Shown one piece after another: positions 33,122-41,789 of a stretch of 64,000 nt of DNA (positions are counted from its first letter, which is position 1; the number at the start of each line of letters is the position of its first letter). Location of the stretch: assembly GCF_032051575.1 (NCBI RefSeq), contig NZ_DAMBYD010000014.1, positions 1-64,000 of the forward strand, in the 5' to 3' direction. A program made the translations under genes and the position numbers. Source of the DNA: Aminipila sp032051575. Lineage in GTDB: Bacteria; Bacillota; Clostridia; Peptostreptococcales; Anaerovoracaceae. The notes beneath the pieces are model-generated. The model searched no databases. It was not told the DNA's origin and saw nothing but the letters and a program-made list of their open reading frames with translations.

Positions 33122-34183
33122 TTAACAATTACTTATCAAGTTCACCAGTTCATCAACAATCATACTTTCAGAAACAGTTTTAACTATTTCACCTTTTGCA
33201 AACAGAACCCCTTTTCCATCACCGCCTGCCACTCCAAAATCAGCCTCTTTGGCCTCCCCCGGTCCATTTACCACACATCCCATAACAGCTACCGTTATGG
33301 GTGGTAACCCCTTGGCTTCCCTCAGAGGTTCTATTTTCTTAACCGCTTCTTCAACCTGCAGCGCAATACTCTCCAAATCCACTTTAGTTCGACCACAAGT
33401 TGGACAAGAAATAAGATTTATGCCAGAGGACCTTATACCAATAGACTTTAATATATCTCTTGCAAAAAATACCTCTTTTACCGGATCACCAGTTAAAGAT
33501 ACTCTCATAGTATCTCCTATTCCAGCCAGCAAGAGTCCACCAATGCCAATTGCTGATTTTAATTTTCCACTGTTTACCGTTCCAGATTCCGTTATCCCTA
33601 TATGAAGCGGATGCTGCGTCTGCTTAAAGATTAGCTTATGCGCTTCATAGTTAAGTCTTACATTGGAAGATTTAAGTGAAATAACAATGTCATCAAAATC
33701 CATATCTTCTAGCAATTTAACGTTGTGCAAAGCGCTTTCTGCAAGGCCTTCTGCAGTTACTCCCCCATTTTTTTTCACAATATCCTTTTCTAGGGATCCA
33801 GAATTAACTCCCACCCGAATTGGTATATTTCTTTCTTTTGCAGCCTCCACCACAGCTTTTATGCGGTCAACACTTCCTATATTTCCTGGATTTATCCTTA
33901 CTTTATCCGCTCCATTCTTTATAGCTGCTATAGCAAGTCTATAGTCAAAATGTATATCTGCTACAAGTGGAATTTTTACATTCTTTTTTATTAGTGAAAA
34001 TGCCTCTGCTGCCTCCATGTCAGGAACTGCCAGCCTGACAATCTCACAGCCTGCTTCTTCCAATGCTCTTATCTGCTCTGTCACGTTCTTTACATCCCTC
34101 GTATCCACATTGGTCATTGACTGAATAGATATGGGAGCCCCTCCACCAATTATTATATTACCACATCTTACACTTTTTCTCAT
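33122..34183 (-). CDS. ispG: 4-hydroxy-3-methylbut-2-enyl-diphosphate synthase
   Basis: Iron-sulfur enzyme of the non-mevalonate isoprenoid pathway, converting the cyclic diphosphate MEcPP to HMBPP. The 353 residues show the TIM-barrel start (IQSMTNVDTRDV, PLVADIHFDYRLAI, KVRINPGNIG) and the [4Fe-4S] domain with LISCPTCGRTKVDL and VMGCVVNGPGEAKEADFGVAGG, giving the three cluster cysteines. The start at 34183 has GGAGGAG 5-8 nt upstream; the longer frame includes that site and is rejected. With dxr and uppS nearby it forms an isoprenoid/undecaprenol cluster. Confidence 0.97.
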   Translation of the reverse strand: MRKSVRCGNIIIGGGAPISIQSMTNVDTRDVKNVTEQIRALEEAGCEIVRLAVPDMEAAEAFSLIKKNVKIPLVADIHFDYRLAIAAIKNGADKVRINPGNIGSVDRIKAVVEAAKERNIPIRVGVNSGSLEKDIVKKNGGVTAEGLAESALHNVKLLEDMDFDDIVISLKSSNVRLNYEAHKLIFKQTQHPLHIGITESGTVNSGKLKSAIGIGGLLLAGIGDTMRVSLTGDPVKEVFFARDILKSIGIRSSGINLISCPTCGRTKVDLESIALQVEEAVKKIEPLREAKGLPPITVAVMGCVVNGPGEAKEADFGVAGGDGKGVLFAKGEIVKTVSESMIVDELVNLISNC

Positions 34184-34216
34184 AACTCCTCCATATAAAA
34201 AATGTAGCTTCGCCAC

Positions 34217-34248
34217 TAGGAAAATCTATCGATATTTCCTATTATATT
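34217..34248 (-). other. hairpin element, copy 1 (conserved TATCGATAGA loop)
   Basis: On the minus strand TAGGAAA and TTTTCCTA pair around TATCGATAGA, directly behind the rseP terminator T-tract and upstream of ispG. The same loop with a covarying stem occurs at 43284-43324. Here only the inner part of the right arm is retained. Confidence 0.45.
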
Positions 34249-34253
34249 AAAAA

Positions 34254-34274
34254 GCAGAGAAAATTTTCCTCTGC
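34254..34274 (-). terminator. intrinsic terminator of the frr-rseP operon
   Basis: GCAGAG and CTCTGC pair around an AAAA/TTTT-rich centre and are followed by TTTTT on the minus strand. It separates rseP from ispG. Confidence 0.7.
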
Positions 34275-34290
34275 CTCTGTCTTACTGCTT

Positions 34291-35295
34291 TTAATTCAAA
34301 ATAAATCTGCCAATATCCTGCCATGTTACATATATCATAAGAGCAAATAATAGCATGATACCTACAAAATGTACTTTGGCTTCTATTTCATCCGTAATGG
34401 TCCTTCCTGTAACCTTACGAATAATTAAAAATACCAAACGTCCACCATCAAGGGCTGGAAACGGAAGCATATTCACAATGGCCAGATTCAAACTTATTAA
34501 TGCGGCTAGATTTGCTACATATATAAATCCGTATTTGACAGAATCGCTTACTGCCACAGTTATGCCTATTGGGCCTGTAAGTTCCTTCGTAGAAACCTCT
34601 CCAGTAACAAGCTGCCCTATTACCTCAACCATTTTAACAGTCATAACCCATGTAGATTCTGCACCTTTCTCTAGTGCTGTAAATGGATTTCTTGAAACTT
34701 CAGGCAGTATACCTACAATCTTCCTTCCTGTACCTTCTTCCTCAACTAAATTCATAGTGAAACTTATATCCTTGCCATCTCTATCAACAACAATTTCTAC
34801 CTTTTCACCTTTTTGATCTGAAATAGCTTCAGTTATATCATTCCAGTCTTTAATTGCCTGTTGTTGAATACTAATAATCTTATCTCCAGAAAGAATGCCT
34901 GCTTCCTTGGCAGGGCTTACATCACTAAATCCGTCAATAGTAGTAGTAGGAACTCCAATATAAAGTACAATTCCTGCAAGGACAACAATAGCAAGAACAA
35001 GGTTCATAAAAGAACCTGCCACTATAATAATGGCTTTTGCCCAAAGAGGCCTTTTGCCAAAAGATCGTTCATCCTCGGATTCATCATCTTCTCCCTCCAT
35101 GGCACAAAATCCACCGATGGGAAAAAGTCTCACTGAATACTGGGTTTCGCCTTTCATTTTCTTAAGTAGCACAGGCCCCATCCCCACTGAAAATTCATTT
35201 ACTTTAACACCTACAGATTTTGCTGCGATAAAATGTCCACCTTCATGGACAAGTACTAATATGCAGAACATAATTAATGCATAAATAATTGTCAT
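34291..35295 (-). CDS. rseP: RIP metalloprotease, site-2 protease
   Basis: Intramembrane zinc protease of 334 residues that cleaves membrane anti-sigma factors and signal-peptide remnants. The first helix holds the zinc site VHEGGHFIAA (H17, E18, H21). A single PDZ domain occupies about 115-190 (SPAKEAGILSGDKIISIQ), and the C-terminal membrane segment carries the third ligand in NMLPFPALDGGRLVF. It has one PDZ domain, as in gram-positive RasP-type proteins. The gene follows dxr by 11 bp and ends the cluster before a terminator. Confidence 0.95.
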   Translation of the reverse strand: MTIIYALIMFCILVLVHEGGHFIAAKSVGVKVNEFSVGMGPVLLKKMKGETQYSVRLFPIGGFCAMEGEDDESEDERSFGKRPLWAKAIIIVAGSFMNLVLAIVVLAGIVLYIGVPTTTIDGFSDVSPAKEAGILSGDKIISIQQQAIKDWNDITEAISDQKGEKVEIVVDRDGKDISFTMNLVEEEGTGRKIVGILPEVSRNPFTALEKGAESTWVMTVKMVEVIGQLVTGEVSTKELTGPIGITVAVSDSVKYGFIYVANLAALISLNLAIVNMLPFPALDGGRLVFLIIRKVTGRTITDEIEAKVHFVGIMLLFALMIYVTWQDIGRFILN

Positions 35296-35306
35296 AATAA
35301 TTCCCC

Positions 35307-36449
35307 CTATTTTAACAGCTCATATACCATACTTCTAGCTGCCTTATCTGCCTCTAAAATATCATCCAACCCCAAATTATATGTTGGTATATGTGCATTC
35401 AGTATTCTTTCTATAGTATTCTGAATATCTATAAATTTAATCTTCTTTTCTAAAAATAGTTGAACTAGAGCTTCATTTGCCCCATTCATGGCTGCAGGAT
35501 ACGTTCCGCCTTTTTCTGCCACTTCGTAAGCAAAAGCTATGGTCTTAAACACTTTTAAATCCGGTTTTTCAAAAGTCAAATGTGAACCCAGTCCAAATAA
35601 ATCCAATGGTTCAAAAGTATTTTCTATTCTATTTGGATAACCAAAAGCATAACTAATAGGTACTCGCATATCTGGAGCTCCCAGCTGGGCTATAATAGAA
35701 TTGTCAACATACTCTACCATAGAATGCACTACACTTTGAGGATGTACTGCAATTTGTATTTTAGCTACAGGAACATTAAACAGCCATTTTGCTTCTATAA
35801 CTTCAAGACCTTTGTTCATCATGGTCGCTGAGTCTATGGTTATTTTATTTCCCATATTCCAGTTTGGATGTTTTAAAGCCTGCTCTAAAGTAACCTTTTC
35901 AAGTTCTTCCAAGGTATAACCTCTAAAAGGTCCTCCTGAAGCAGTTAAGTAAATTTTCTTTAACTGCTCCTGTTTATTTCCCTGAAGGGACTGAAAAATG
36001 GCACTATGTTCACTATCTACAGGCAGCATTTTAATATTATTTTTTTCGACCTGTTTCATAACGATTTCTCCGCCTGCCACAAGTGTCTCTTTATTGGCTA
36101 AAGCTATATCTCTGCCTTTGCATACAGCATGATATGTAGGCACCAGACCCATCATTCCCACAAGAGAATTAAGCAAAAGATCATACGGTGACTCAGCGGC
36201 CGTAATAAGCCCTTTCATACCATGCATTACTTCTATATAACCATATTTTTTGCTTAATTGCAAAGCATCCTCTTCTTTGTCTACTACAACCATTTCCGGT
36301 CTGAACTTCTCAATCTGAGCACAAAGCATCTCAATATTCCTCGCGCACGAAAGCACCGTTACCTTCAATTGGTCACGGTTTCTGTCAATGATATCTAATG
36401 CCTGAGTTCCTATAGATCCAGTACTTCCTAAAATTGCAATTTTCTTCAT
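35307..36449 (-). CDS. dxr: 1-deoxy-D-xylulose 5-phosphate reductoisomerase
   Basis: NADPH-dependent second step of the non-mevalonate isoprenoid pathway, forming MEP. The 380 residues contain the nucleotide-binding ILGSTGSIGTQALDI at the start, LANKETLVAGGEIVM, the metal/substrate motif PVDSEHSAIFQSLQG, and LTASGGPFRGYT, HPNWNMGNKITIDSATMMNKGLEVIEA. All expected motifs are intact. It lies between cdsA (10 bp) and rseP (11 bp) in the usual order. Confidence 0.97.
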   Translation of the reverse strand: MKKIAILGSTGSIGTQALDIIDRNRDQLKVTVLSCARNIEMLCAQIEKFRPEMVVVDKEEDALQLSKKYGYIEVMHGMKGLITAAESPYDLLLNSLVGMMGLVPTYHAVCKGRDIALANKETLVAGGEIVMKQVEKNNIKMLPVDSEHSAIFQSLQGNKQEQLKKIYLTASGGPFRGYTLEELEKVTLEQALKHPNWNMGNKITIDSATMMNKGLEVIEAKWLFNVPVAKIQIAVHPQSVVHSMVEYVDNSIIAQLGAPDMRVPISYAFGYPNRIENTFEPLDLFGLGSHLTFEKPDLKVFKTIAFAYEVAEKGGTYPAAMNGANEALVQLFLEKKIKFIDIQNTIERILNAHIPTYNLGLDDILEADKAARSMVYELLK

Positions 36450-36459
36450 TATCTATCCT

Positions 36460-37239
36460 CTATAAAACTAATGAAATATAATAATAAATCATTGGTGCAG
36501 TAAATAACACACTATCAAACCGATCAAGTATACCACCATGCCCTGGTATTAAATTGCCATAATCTTTTATACCCATTTTTCTCTTAAATATAGATGCTGT
36601 TAAATCACCAAACTGTGAAACAACACCTCCAAGAACTCCTATAATGATACAGTGTATCAGCAGCCTCGGAATCAATATATAACCAAACAATCCACATAAG
36701 ATAACACTTCCTAAAATCCCCCCTATAGAACCCTCTATGGTCTTCTTAGGACTAATTGTAGGGCAAAGCTTGTGTTTTCCAAAGGCATATCCTGTAAAAT
36801 AAGCCATTACATCTGTTCCAAAAGCAGTTAGAAATATAAGCCATACGAGAATGCCATATTCGCCAGTCTGTTCTACTAAAGTAACATGAAAAGAGAAAAA
36901 TACTACATAGAATATTCCCGTAATAGTCGCCATTGCATCTTCAAGTTTTCTTTCTTCAATCTTAAATAAATATAAAAGACTTAAAAGAACTGCCCCAAAG
37001 AACCATAACATATACCACCTAAATTCTGCTGTAAATAAATTCACACCATATAACGCTAACGCGCTAACGTATGCTACGATGTAAGCAGGCCTAATTTCCA
37101 TTGCTTTAAATCCGTTAAAAAATTCCCTGACACCCATAATACCTATAGCAAAACAGGTAAGCATAAGAACTTTTCCACCTAAAAATATCAATATACCAAA
37201 CGGCAGCATTATTAATCCTGATAATACTCTTGTTTTCAC
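36460..37239 (-). CDS. cdsA: phosphatidate cytidylyltransferase
   Basis: Integral membrane enzyme that makes CDP-diacylglycerol from phosphatidic acid and CTP, the branch point of phospholipid synthesis. The 259-residue protein has about seven hydrophobic segments and the family signature GDLTASIFKRKMGIKDYGNL followed by IPGHGGILDRFDS near the C-terminus, with FGKHKLCPTISPKKTIEGSIGG before it. It starts 3 bp after uppS ends. Confidence 0.96.
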   Translation of the reverse strand: MKTRVLSGLIMLPFGILIFLGGKVLMLTCFAIGIMGVREFFNGFKAMEIRPAYIVAYVSALALYGVNLFTAEFRWYMLWFFGAVLLSLLYLFKIEERKLEDAMATITGIFYVVFFSFHVTLVEQTGEYGILVWLIFLTAFGTDVMAYFTGYAFGKHKLCPTISPKKTIEGSIGGILGSVILCGLFGYILIPRLLIHCIIIGVLGGVVSQFGDLTASIFKRKMGIKDYGNLIPGHGGILDRFDSVLFTAPMIYYYISLVL

Positions 37240-37242
37240 ACT

Positions 37243-37965
37243 CTACCTCCCGCCAAAGCGTCTTCTTCTGCTTTGGTATTCTTCTATACATTTTTCATAT
37301 ACTTCTGGTGAAAAATCTGGCCAGAGTACATCTGTATATACAAATTCACTATATGCAATCTGCCAAAGCAGATAATTGGATAACCTCTTTTCTCCACTGG
37401 TTCTAATCACCAGCTCAGGATCCGGTATGTTGTTAAAAAGTTCTCCTGTATATAAATGGTGGCTAATAGTATCCTCTGTGATATCTTGAGGCTCCATTAT
37501 ACCTGCCTTTATTTTCTCTCCAATTAAAGTTACCGCCTTTGTTATTTCATCTCGGCTGCCATAATTTAATGCGATATTAAATTGTAGCCCCGTATTGTTT
37601 TCTGTTGTTTTTAAAGCTTTATTCAATCTATCTACAGATTCTTTTGGTAATTTTGAATAATCACCTAATATCTTTACTTTAACATTGTTTTTATGAAGTT
37701 CTTTAAGCTCTTTGTCTACATAAATTACAATAAGCCTAAATATACCGCTTACTTCCTCTACCGAACGTTTCCAATTTTCTGTAGAAAACGCATAAACTGT
37801 AAGATATTCAACTCCAAGAGTGGAAGATCTTTTTACAATCTCTTTCATTGCCCTCATGCCTGCGTTGTGGCCTGCCATTCTTGGCACACTATTTTTTACG
37901 GACCATCTGCCGTTACCATCCATAACTATTGCAACATGTTTAGGTATTCTATCCATATCCAACAT
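37243..37965 (-). CDS. uppS: undecaprenyl diphosphate synthase
   Basis: Cis-prenyltransferase that extends farnesyl diphosphate to the C55 carrier for cell-wall synthesis. The 240 residues show HVAIVMDGNGRWSVKN with the catalytic Asp near residue 15, AGHNAGMRAMKEIVK, YAFSTENWKRS, LNYGSRDEI and the C-terminal RTSGEKRLSNYLLWQ with YSEFVYTDVLWPDF. Complete. The gene follows frr across a hairpin and leads into cdsA with a 3-bp gap. Confidence 0.97.
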   Translation of the reverse strand: MLDMDRIPKHVAIVMDGNGRWSVKNSVPRMAGHNAGMRAMKEIVKRSSTLGVEYLTVYAFSTENWKRSVEEVSGIFRLIVIYVDKELKELHKNNVKVKILGDYSKLPKESVDRLNKALKTTENNTGLQFNIALNYGSRDEITKAVTLIGEKIKAGIMEPQDITEDTISHHLYTGELFNNIPDPELVIRTSGEKRLSNYLLWQIAYSEFVYTDVLWPDFSPEVYEKCIEEYQSRRRRFGGR

Positions 37966-37989
37966 ACAATTATTCCTTTTCTTTAAAAA

Positions 37990-38017
37990 CGGATATGGCT
38001 GACATCAGCCATATCCG
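37990..38017 (-). terminator. strong hairpin terminator between frr and uppS
   Basis: CGGATATGGCTGA and its complement (37990-38002 and 38005-38017) form a 13-bp perfect stem with a tiny loop, followed by TTTTT on the minus strand. It probably attenuates transcription into uppS rather than stopping it fully, since no other promoter is evident. Confidence 0.8.
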
Positions 38018-38030
38018 CCATAAATTCATA

Positions 38031-38588
38031 TTAAACTTCTAAGATTTCCTTTTCCTTTGCAGCAATTATGTCATCGATATCCTTGGTTACCTTGTCAATC
38101 TTCTTCTGAATCTGGTCCAGCTGCTTCTTTAAGTCGTCTTCTGTAAGCTCTCCTGCCTTTTCCTGCTTCTTAAGCTCATCATTAGCATCTCTTCTTTCAT
38201 TTCTTAAAGCAACCTTTGCATCTTCTCCATATTTCTTTACAGATTTAGAAATTTCTTTTCTTCTTTCTTCTGTAAGCTGCGGTACAGTTAATCTAACTGT
38301 CTTTCCATCATTAGATGGTGCCATACCAAGATTTGCAATATTTATAGCTTTTTCAATATCTGAAATTGATTTTGGATCAAAAGGTGCAATTAATAAAGTT
38401 CTTGGTTCTGGAGCAGAGATATTTGCTAAATTCTTAAGCGGTGTTGGGCTTCCGTAATACTCCACCATAACCTTGTCCAATAAGGCTGGGTTAGCTCTTC
38501 CTGCTCTAACTGTGTTTAATTCTTCCTTTAGAACTGAAATAGTTTTAGACATTTTCTGTTCAAGGGCTTCCTGCACATTCATACTCAT
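38031..38588 (-). CDS. frr: ribosome recycling factor
   Basis: Splits post-termination ribosomes with EF-G. The 185-residue length is standard. Signature stretches are LEQKMSKTISVLKEELNTVRAGRANPALLD, the hinge region YYGSPTPLKNLANISAPEPRTL, LGMAPSNDGKTVRLTVPQLTEERRKE and a long C-terminal helix. It follows pyrH by 31 bp, the almost universal order. Confidence 0.97.
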   Translation of the reverse strand: MSMNVQEALEQKMSKTISVLKEELNTVRAGRANPALLDKVMVEYYGSPTPLKNLANISAPEPRTLLIAPFDPKSISDIEKAINIANLGMAPSNDGKTVRLTVPQLTEERRKEISKSVKKYGEDAKVALRNERRDANDELKKQEKAGELTEDDLKKQLDQIQKKIDKVTKDIDDIIAAKEKEILEV

Positions 38589-38619
38589 AAGTAATTCTCC
38601 TCCTACACTCTTTTAAACT

Positions 38620-39324
38620 TTACTTTACAATCGTGCCTATTTTTTCACCATTTATGGCTTTTAACATGTTTCCCTTTTCTGCCACTCCAAATACATGAAT
38701 TGCAATATTGTTTTCCATGCATAGTGTAGCAGCTGTAATATCCATAACTCCAAGCTGTTTTTCAATCACTTCCTTGTGAGTTAATTGTTCATACTTGACT
38801 GCATTTGGATCCTTCTCAGGATCTGCAGAATATACAGCATCAACCTTTTTAGCTAAAAGAATAACGTCAGCATTTATTTCAGCAGCTCTTAAAGCTGATG
38901 TAGTATCTGTTGAAAAGAAAGGACTTCCTGTTCCTGTGCCAAAGATAACAACATTATTTTCTTCTAAATTTTTAATTGCTTTTTTTCTATTATACGGTTC
39001 AGCAATTTGTGTCATAGTAATAGCTGTTTGTACAACTGTAGGCAATCCCTGCTTTTCAAAAGCATCTTGTAGTGCCATTGCATTCATAGTAGTTGCAAGC
39101 ATACCCATGTAATCTGCAGTAGCTCTGTCAATGCTCTGGCCTGTTCTACCTCTCCAGAAATTTCCACCTCCAACTACAATAGCAACTTGAACTCCCAAGT
39201 CGTGAATTTCTTTAACCTGTGCTGCAACACCCAAAAGCATTTCATCACTTATACCAAATTTGTCAGGTCCTGCAAGTGCTTCACCACTAACTTTTAAAAG
39301 AACTCTTTTATATTTAGGCTCCAT
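38620..39324 (-). CDS. pyrH: UMP kinase
   Basis: Hexameric kinase phosphorylating UMP to UDP, committing uridylate to pyrimidine nucleotide synthesis. The 235-residue form starts MEPKYKRVLLKVSGEALAG, with IVVGGGNFWRG, DYMGMLATTMNAMALQD, FGTGTGSPFFSTDTTSALRAAE and KVDAVYSADPEKDPNA all intact. The ATG at 39324 is preferred because AAGGAG lies just before it; the longer frame runs through the leader. An extended -10 promoter sits inside the end of the upstream HD-GYP gene, so pyrH-frr-uppS can be transcribed independently. Confidence 0.96.
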   Translation of the reverse strand: MEPKYKRVLLKVSGEALAGPDKFGISDEMLLGVAAQVKEIHDLGVQVAIVVGGGNFWRGRTGQSIDRATADYMGMLATTMNAMALQDAFEKQGLPTVVQTAITMTQIAEPYNRKKAIKNLEENNVVIFGTGTGSPFFSTDTTSALRAAEINADVILLAKKVDAVYSADPEKDPNAVKYEQLTHKEVIEKQLGVMDITAATLCMENNIAIHVFGVAEKGNMLKAINGEKIGTIVK

Positions 39325-39345
39325 ATTTTTCTCCTTGTATAAAAA

Positions 39346-39372
39346 TTGAGGATACCTTACCGATATCCTCAA
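39346..39372 (-). terminator. intrinsic terminator of the HD-GYP gene
   Basis: TTGAGGATA and TATCCTCAA (39346-39354 and 39364-39372) form a perfect 9-bp stem followed by TTTTT on the minus strand. The hairpin overlaps the expected 5' end of the pyrH transcript. Confidence 0.7.
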
Positions 39373-39373
39373 C

Positions 39374-39382
39374 ATTATACCA
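39374..39382 (-). promoter_or_regulatory. extended -10 promoter of pyrH
   Basis: TGGTATAAT on the minus strand, a full TGn plus TATAAT. The -35 region (GTGAAC at 17 bp) is poor. Confidence 0.5.
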
Positions 39383-39407
39383 TAAACTATTTTACGGTTC
39401 ACCTATT

Positions 39408-40634
39408 TTACGAATTTTTTATTAAACAATTACCATAAACTTTTCCAATTTCCTCTACAATTTCGTCATCTAAGCTTCCACCTTCTACAAGATTTCTTAA
39501 TATTTCCATGGACTTATCATGTGACATACCTTTTTTGTACGGTCGTTCTTCTGTCAAAGCTTGATAAATATCCAAGCAAGCCATTAAACGTTCATTAAAT
39601 CCCAATCCGTCCGCGGTCTTTCCAAAGGGATAACCCTTACCATTTAGCTTCTCATGATGTAGCGAGGCCCACTTTGTTATGTCCTCAAATCCCTTAATCT
39701 TACTTAAAATATCATACGTATAATAAGCATGATTTTGAATGTACTTATATTCCTGTTCTGTAAGCTTGTCCGGCTTTTCCAATATATCTTTATCGATTAC
39801 TAATTTACCAATATCATGCACTGCTCCAGCCACAAACATTTTTGTAACTGTGATGTCATCAAATCCAAAATGCTTTGACATGTAGGCAGCCTTTTCTGCT
39901 ATTCCCAAAGAATGGTGTCCCGTAAATTCAGACTTATAATCTATAATTTTTGCAAACATCCCTGCAAAATCCATAAGTTCTTTTTCTGAATAGTCCCGTT
40001 CGGTATCGTCAAGACTCTGTGCTAAAAGCCGCTCTATTTCATCACTCTTTAGCTCATCTAACTCTTCATAATGAATCGCCCCGTGAAAGGCCTCCACACA
40101 TTGTTTTGAAAACAGTATATCTGTATTTTTATCAATGAAGTCAAATAATTTTTGATACTTCCTTTGATTAATAAAGCTTAAATCCCAATTTGCATCTATC
40201 TGGTCTGCCATATGTATAAGTTGGGCAAATAAAGGCGTCTGTTCCGCCGTTTTTCCAAAAGGGCCACTCCCATCCGCATTTTCATGATGATACAAAACCG
40301 CATTTTTCGCCTCTATACAGAGTGGGACTTTGTCCATATTTTGTTCACCTAAAATACAATGGGTCCCTTCGTTAAAATATTGTTTTTCTTCATATATATT
40401 AACTCCTTTAAAATATTCTGCCTGTATATACTCTGTTAAAGCATTATCATGTAATATAGCACATGCGGCTAAATCTACTAACAGTGGCTGTGGTAAATTC
40501 AAATACTTTCCCATTAATATACATAAATATGCTACACGTTTCCCATGATGAGTAGTAACCCCTATCATCTCGTGCTCTACACAATCCAAAGCATATGAAA
40601 AAGCATATAACATATCATTAAAACTCAGCTTCAT
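39408..40634 (-). CDS. HD-GYP domain protein with two HD modules
   Basis: A 408-residue cytoplasmic protein. The N-terminal HD domain (about 15-170) has THHGKRVAYLC, ACAILHDNAL and VLYHHENADGSGPFG. The C-terminal HD-GYP domain (about 215-400) has FTGHHSLGIAEKAAYM, AGAVHDIGKLVIDKDIL, the second histidines in LHHEKLNGKGYPFG, and LMACLDIYQALTEERPY. HD-GYP proteins hydrolyse c-di-GMP or, in some cases, cGAMP. Metal-binding residues appear complete in the second module, so activity is likely. It sits between tsf and pyrH, a junction normally without an insert, and has a terminator of its own. Confidence 0.9.
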   Translation of the reverse strand: MKLSFNDMLYAFSYALDCVEHEMIGVTTHHGKRVAYLCILMGKYLNLPQPLLVDLAACAILHDNALTEYIQAEYFKGVNIYEEKQYFNEGTHCILGEQNMDKVPLCIEAKNAVLYHHENADGSGPFGKTAEQTPLFAQLIHMADQIDANWDLSFINQRKYQKLFDFIDKNTDILFSKQCVEAFHGAIHYEELDELKSDEIERLLAQSLDDTERDYSEKELMDFAGMFAKIIDYKSEFTGHHSLGIAEKAAYMSKHFGFDDITVTKMFVAGAVHDIGKLVIDKDILEKPDKLTEQEYKYIQNHAYYTYDILSKIKGFEDITKWASLHHEKLNGKGYPFGKTADGLGFNERLMACLDIYQALTEERPYKKGMSHDKSMEILRNLVEGGSLDDEIVEEIGKVYGNCLIKNS

Positions 40635-40740
40635 TTATTTTGCGACCTTTCTTCATTTCTTCTTCCATTAATATTTACCCTTGGAATATATTTGTAAACA
40701 AAGTTTTATTTATTGTATCTTAATTTAAAATTTTTTATAA

Positions 40741-40772
40741 AAAAAGGCTGTTAGGATATCCCCAACAACCTT
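40741..40772 (-). terminator. intrinsic terminator of rpsB-tsf
   Basis: GGCTGTTAGG (40746-40755) pairs with CCCAACAACC (40761-40770) with two G-U pairs on the minus strand, followed by a run of Ts. Confidence 0.75.
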
Positions 40773-40798
40773 AATATAATCATTTATATAGTATTTAA

Positions 40799-41713
40799 TT
40801 AGTTTCCAAGCTGTGCTGCTACTTCAGCTGCGAAATCTTCTTCTTTCTTTTCGATTCCTTCACCAACTTCAAATCTTACCATGGATACTACTTTAATTGG
40901 CTTACCAATTGTCTTACCCACTTCGTCAACGTACTGTTTTACAGAAAGATCTCCATTTTTAACGAATTTCTGTTCAACTAGGCAAGTTTCCTTAAGTTCT
41001 TTCTTAAGTCTTCCAACTACCATTTTTTCCACGATGTCTGCTGGCTTACCTTCAGCAAGAGCCTGCTGAACTAAAATCTTCTTCTCATGTTCAAGGTGCT
41101 CTTCACTGATAGCTGATTCATCAATAAACTGAGGGTTCATTGATGCCACCTGCATAGCTACATCCTTACCAACAACTGCTACTTCCTCAGCTGTAGCTTC
41201 AGTTTCAAGACCAATAACTACACCAATCTTACCACCACCGTGGCTGTATCCAACATAAACACATCCTGGTTCTTCCATCTTGTGGAATCTTCTAACGTTC
41301 ATGTTTTCACCGATTTTAGCAATCTTATTGTTAAGTGCATCCTGAACAGTACCTTCGTTTTCATAAGGAAGAGTCATGAAGTTTTCAAGTGAATCGTCTG
41401 CAGTTTCTAAAGCCATATCAGCTAATTTTGCTACAAACCCTACAAATTCATCATTCTTAGCAACGAAATCTGTCTCAGAGTTTACTTCAATAATAGCAGC
41501 TTTCTTAGCATCACCAGAGAAAGCAAACTTTACAAGTCCTTCAGCAGCAACTCTTCCAGCTTTTTTAGCAGCCTTAGCTAGTCCTTTTTCTCTTAAAAGA
41601 TCTACTGCCTTGTCCATATCTCCATCAGCTTCTACTAAAACTTTCTTACAATCCATCATGCCTGCGCCTGTCATTTCACGCAGTTCTTTTACCATCTGTG
41701 CTGTTACAGCCAT
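40799..41713 (-). CDS. tsf: elongation factor Ts
   Basis: Nucleotide exchange factor for EF-Tu. The 304-residue protein starts MAVTAQMVKELREMTGAGMMDCKKVL, the canonical N-terminal domain, and has the core SETDFVAKNDEF that intrudes into EF-Tu. The two core subdomains follow (GCVYVGYSHGGGKIGVVIGLETEA and later). The start at 41713 has GAGGAGG upstream at normal spacing; the longer frame covers the intergenic region after rpsB. It is the second gene of rpsB-tsf. Confidence 0.98.
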   Translation of the reverse strand: MAVTAQMVKELREMTGAGMMDCKKVLVEADGDMDKAVDLLREKGLAKAAKKAGRVAAEGLVKFAFSGDAKKAAIIEVNSETDFVAKNDEFVGFVAKLADMALETADDSLENFMTLPYENEGTVQDALNNKIAKIGENMNVRRFHKMEEPGCVYVGYSHGGGKIGVVIGLETEATAEEVAVVGKDVAMQVASMNPQFIDESAISEEHLEHEKKILVQQALAEGKPADIVEKMVVGRLKKELKETCLVEQKFVKNGDLSVKQYVDEVGKTIGKPIKVVSMVRFEVGEGIEKKEEDFAAEVAAQLGN

Positions 41714-41789
41714 CTGTATTTCCTCCTCAAATTTGATAGATTCGTGCAGAATAACTACACGAATCCAATTCACAATTCAAATTAATATC

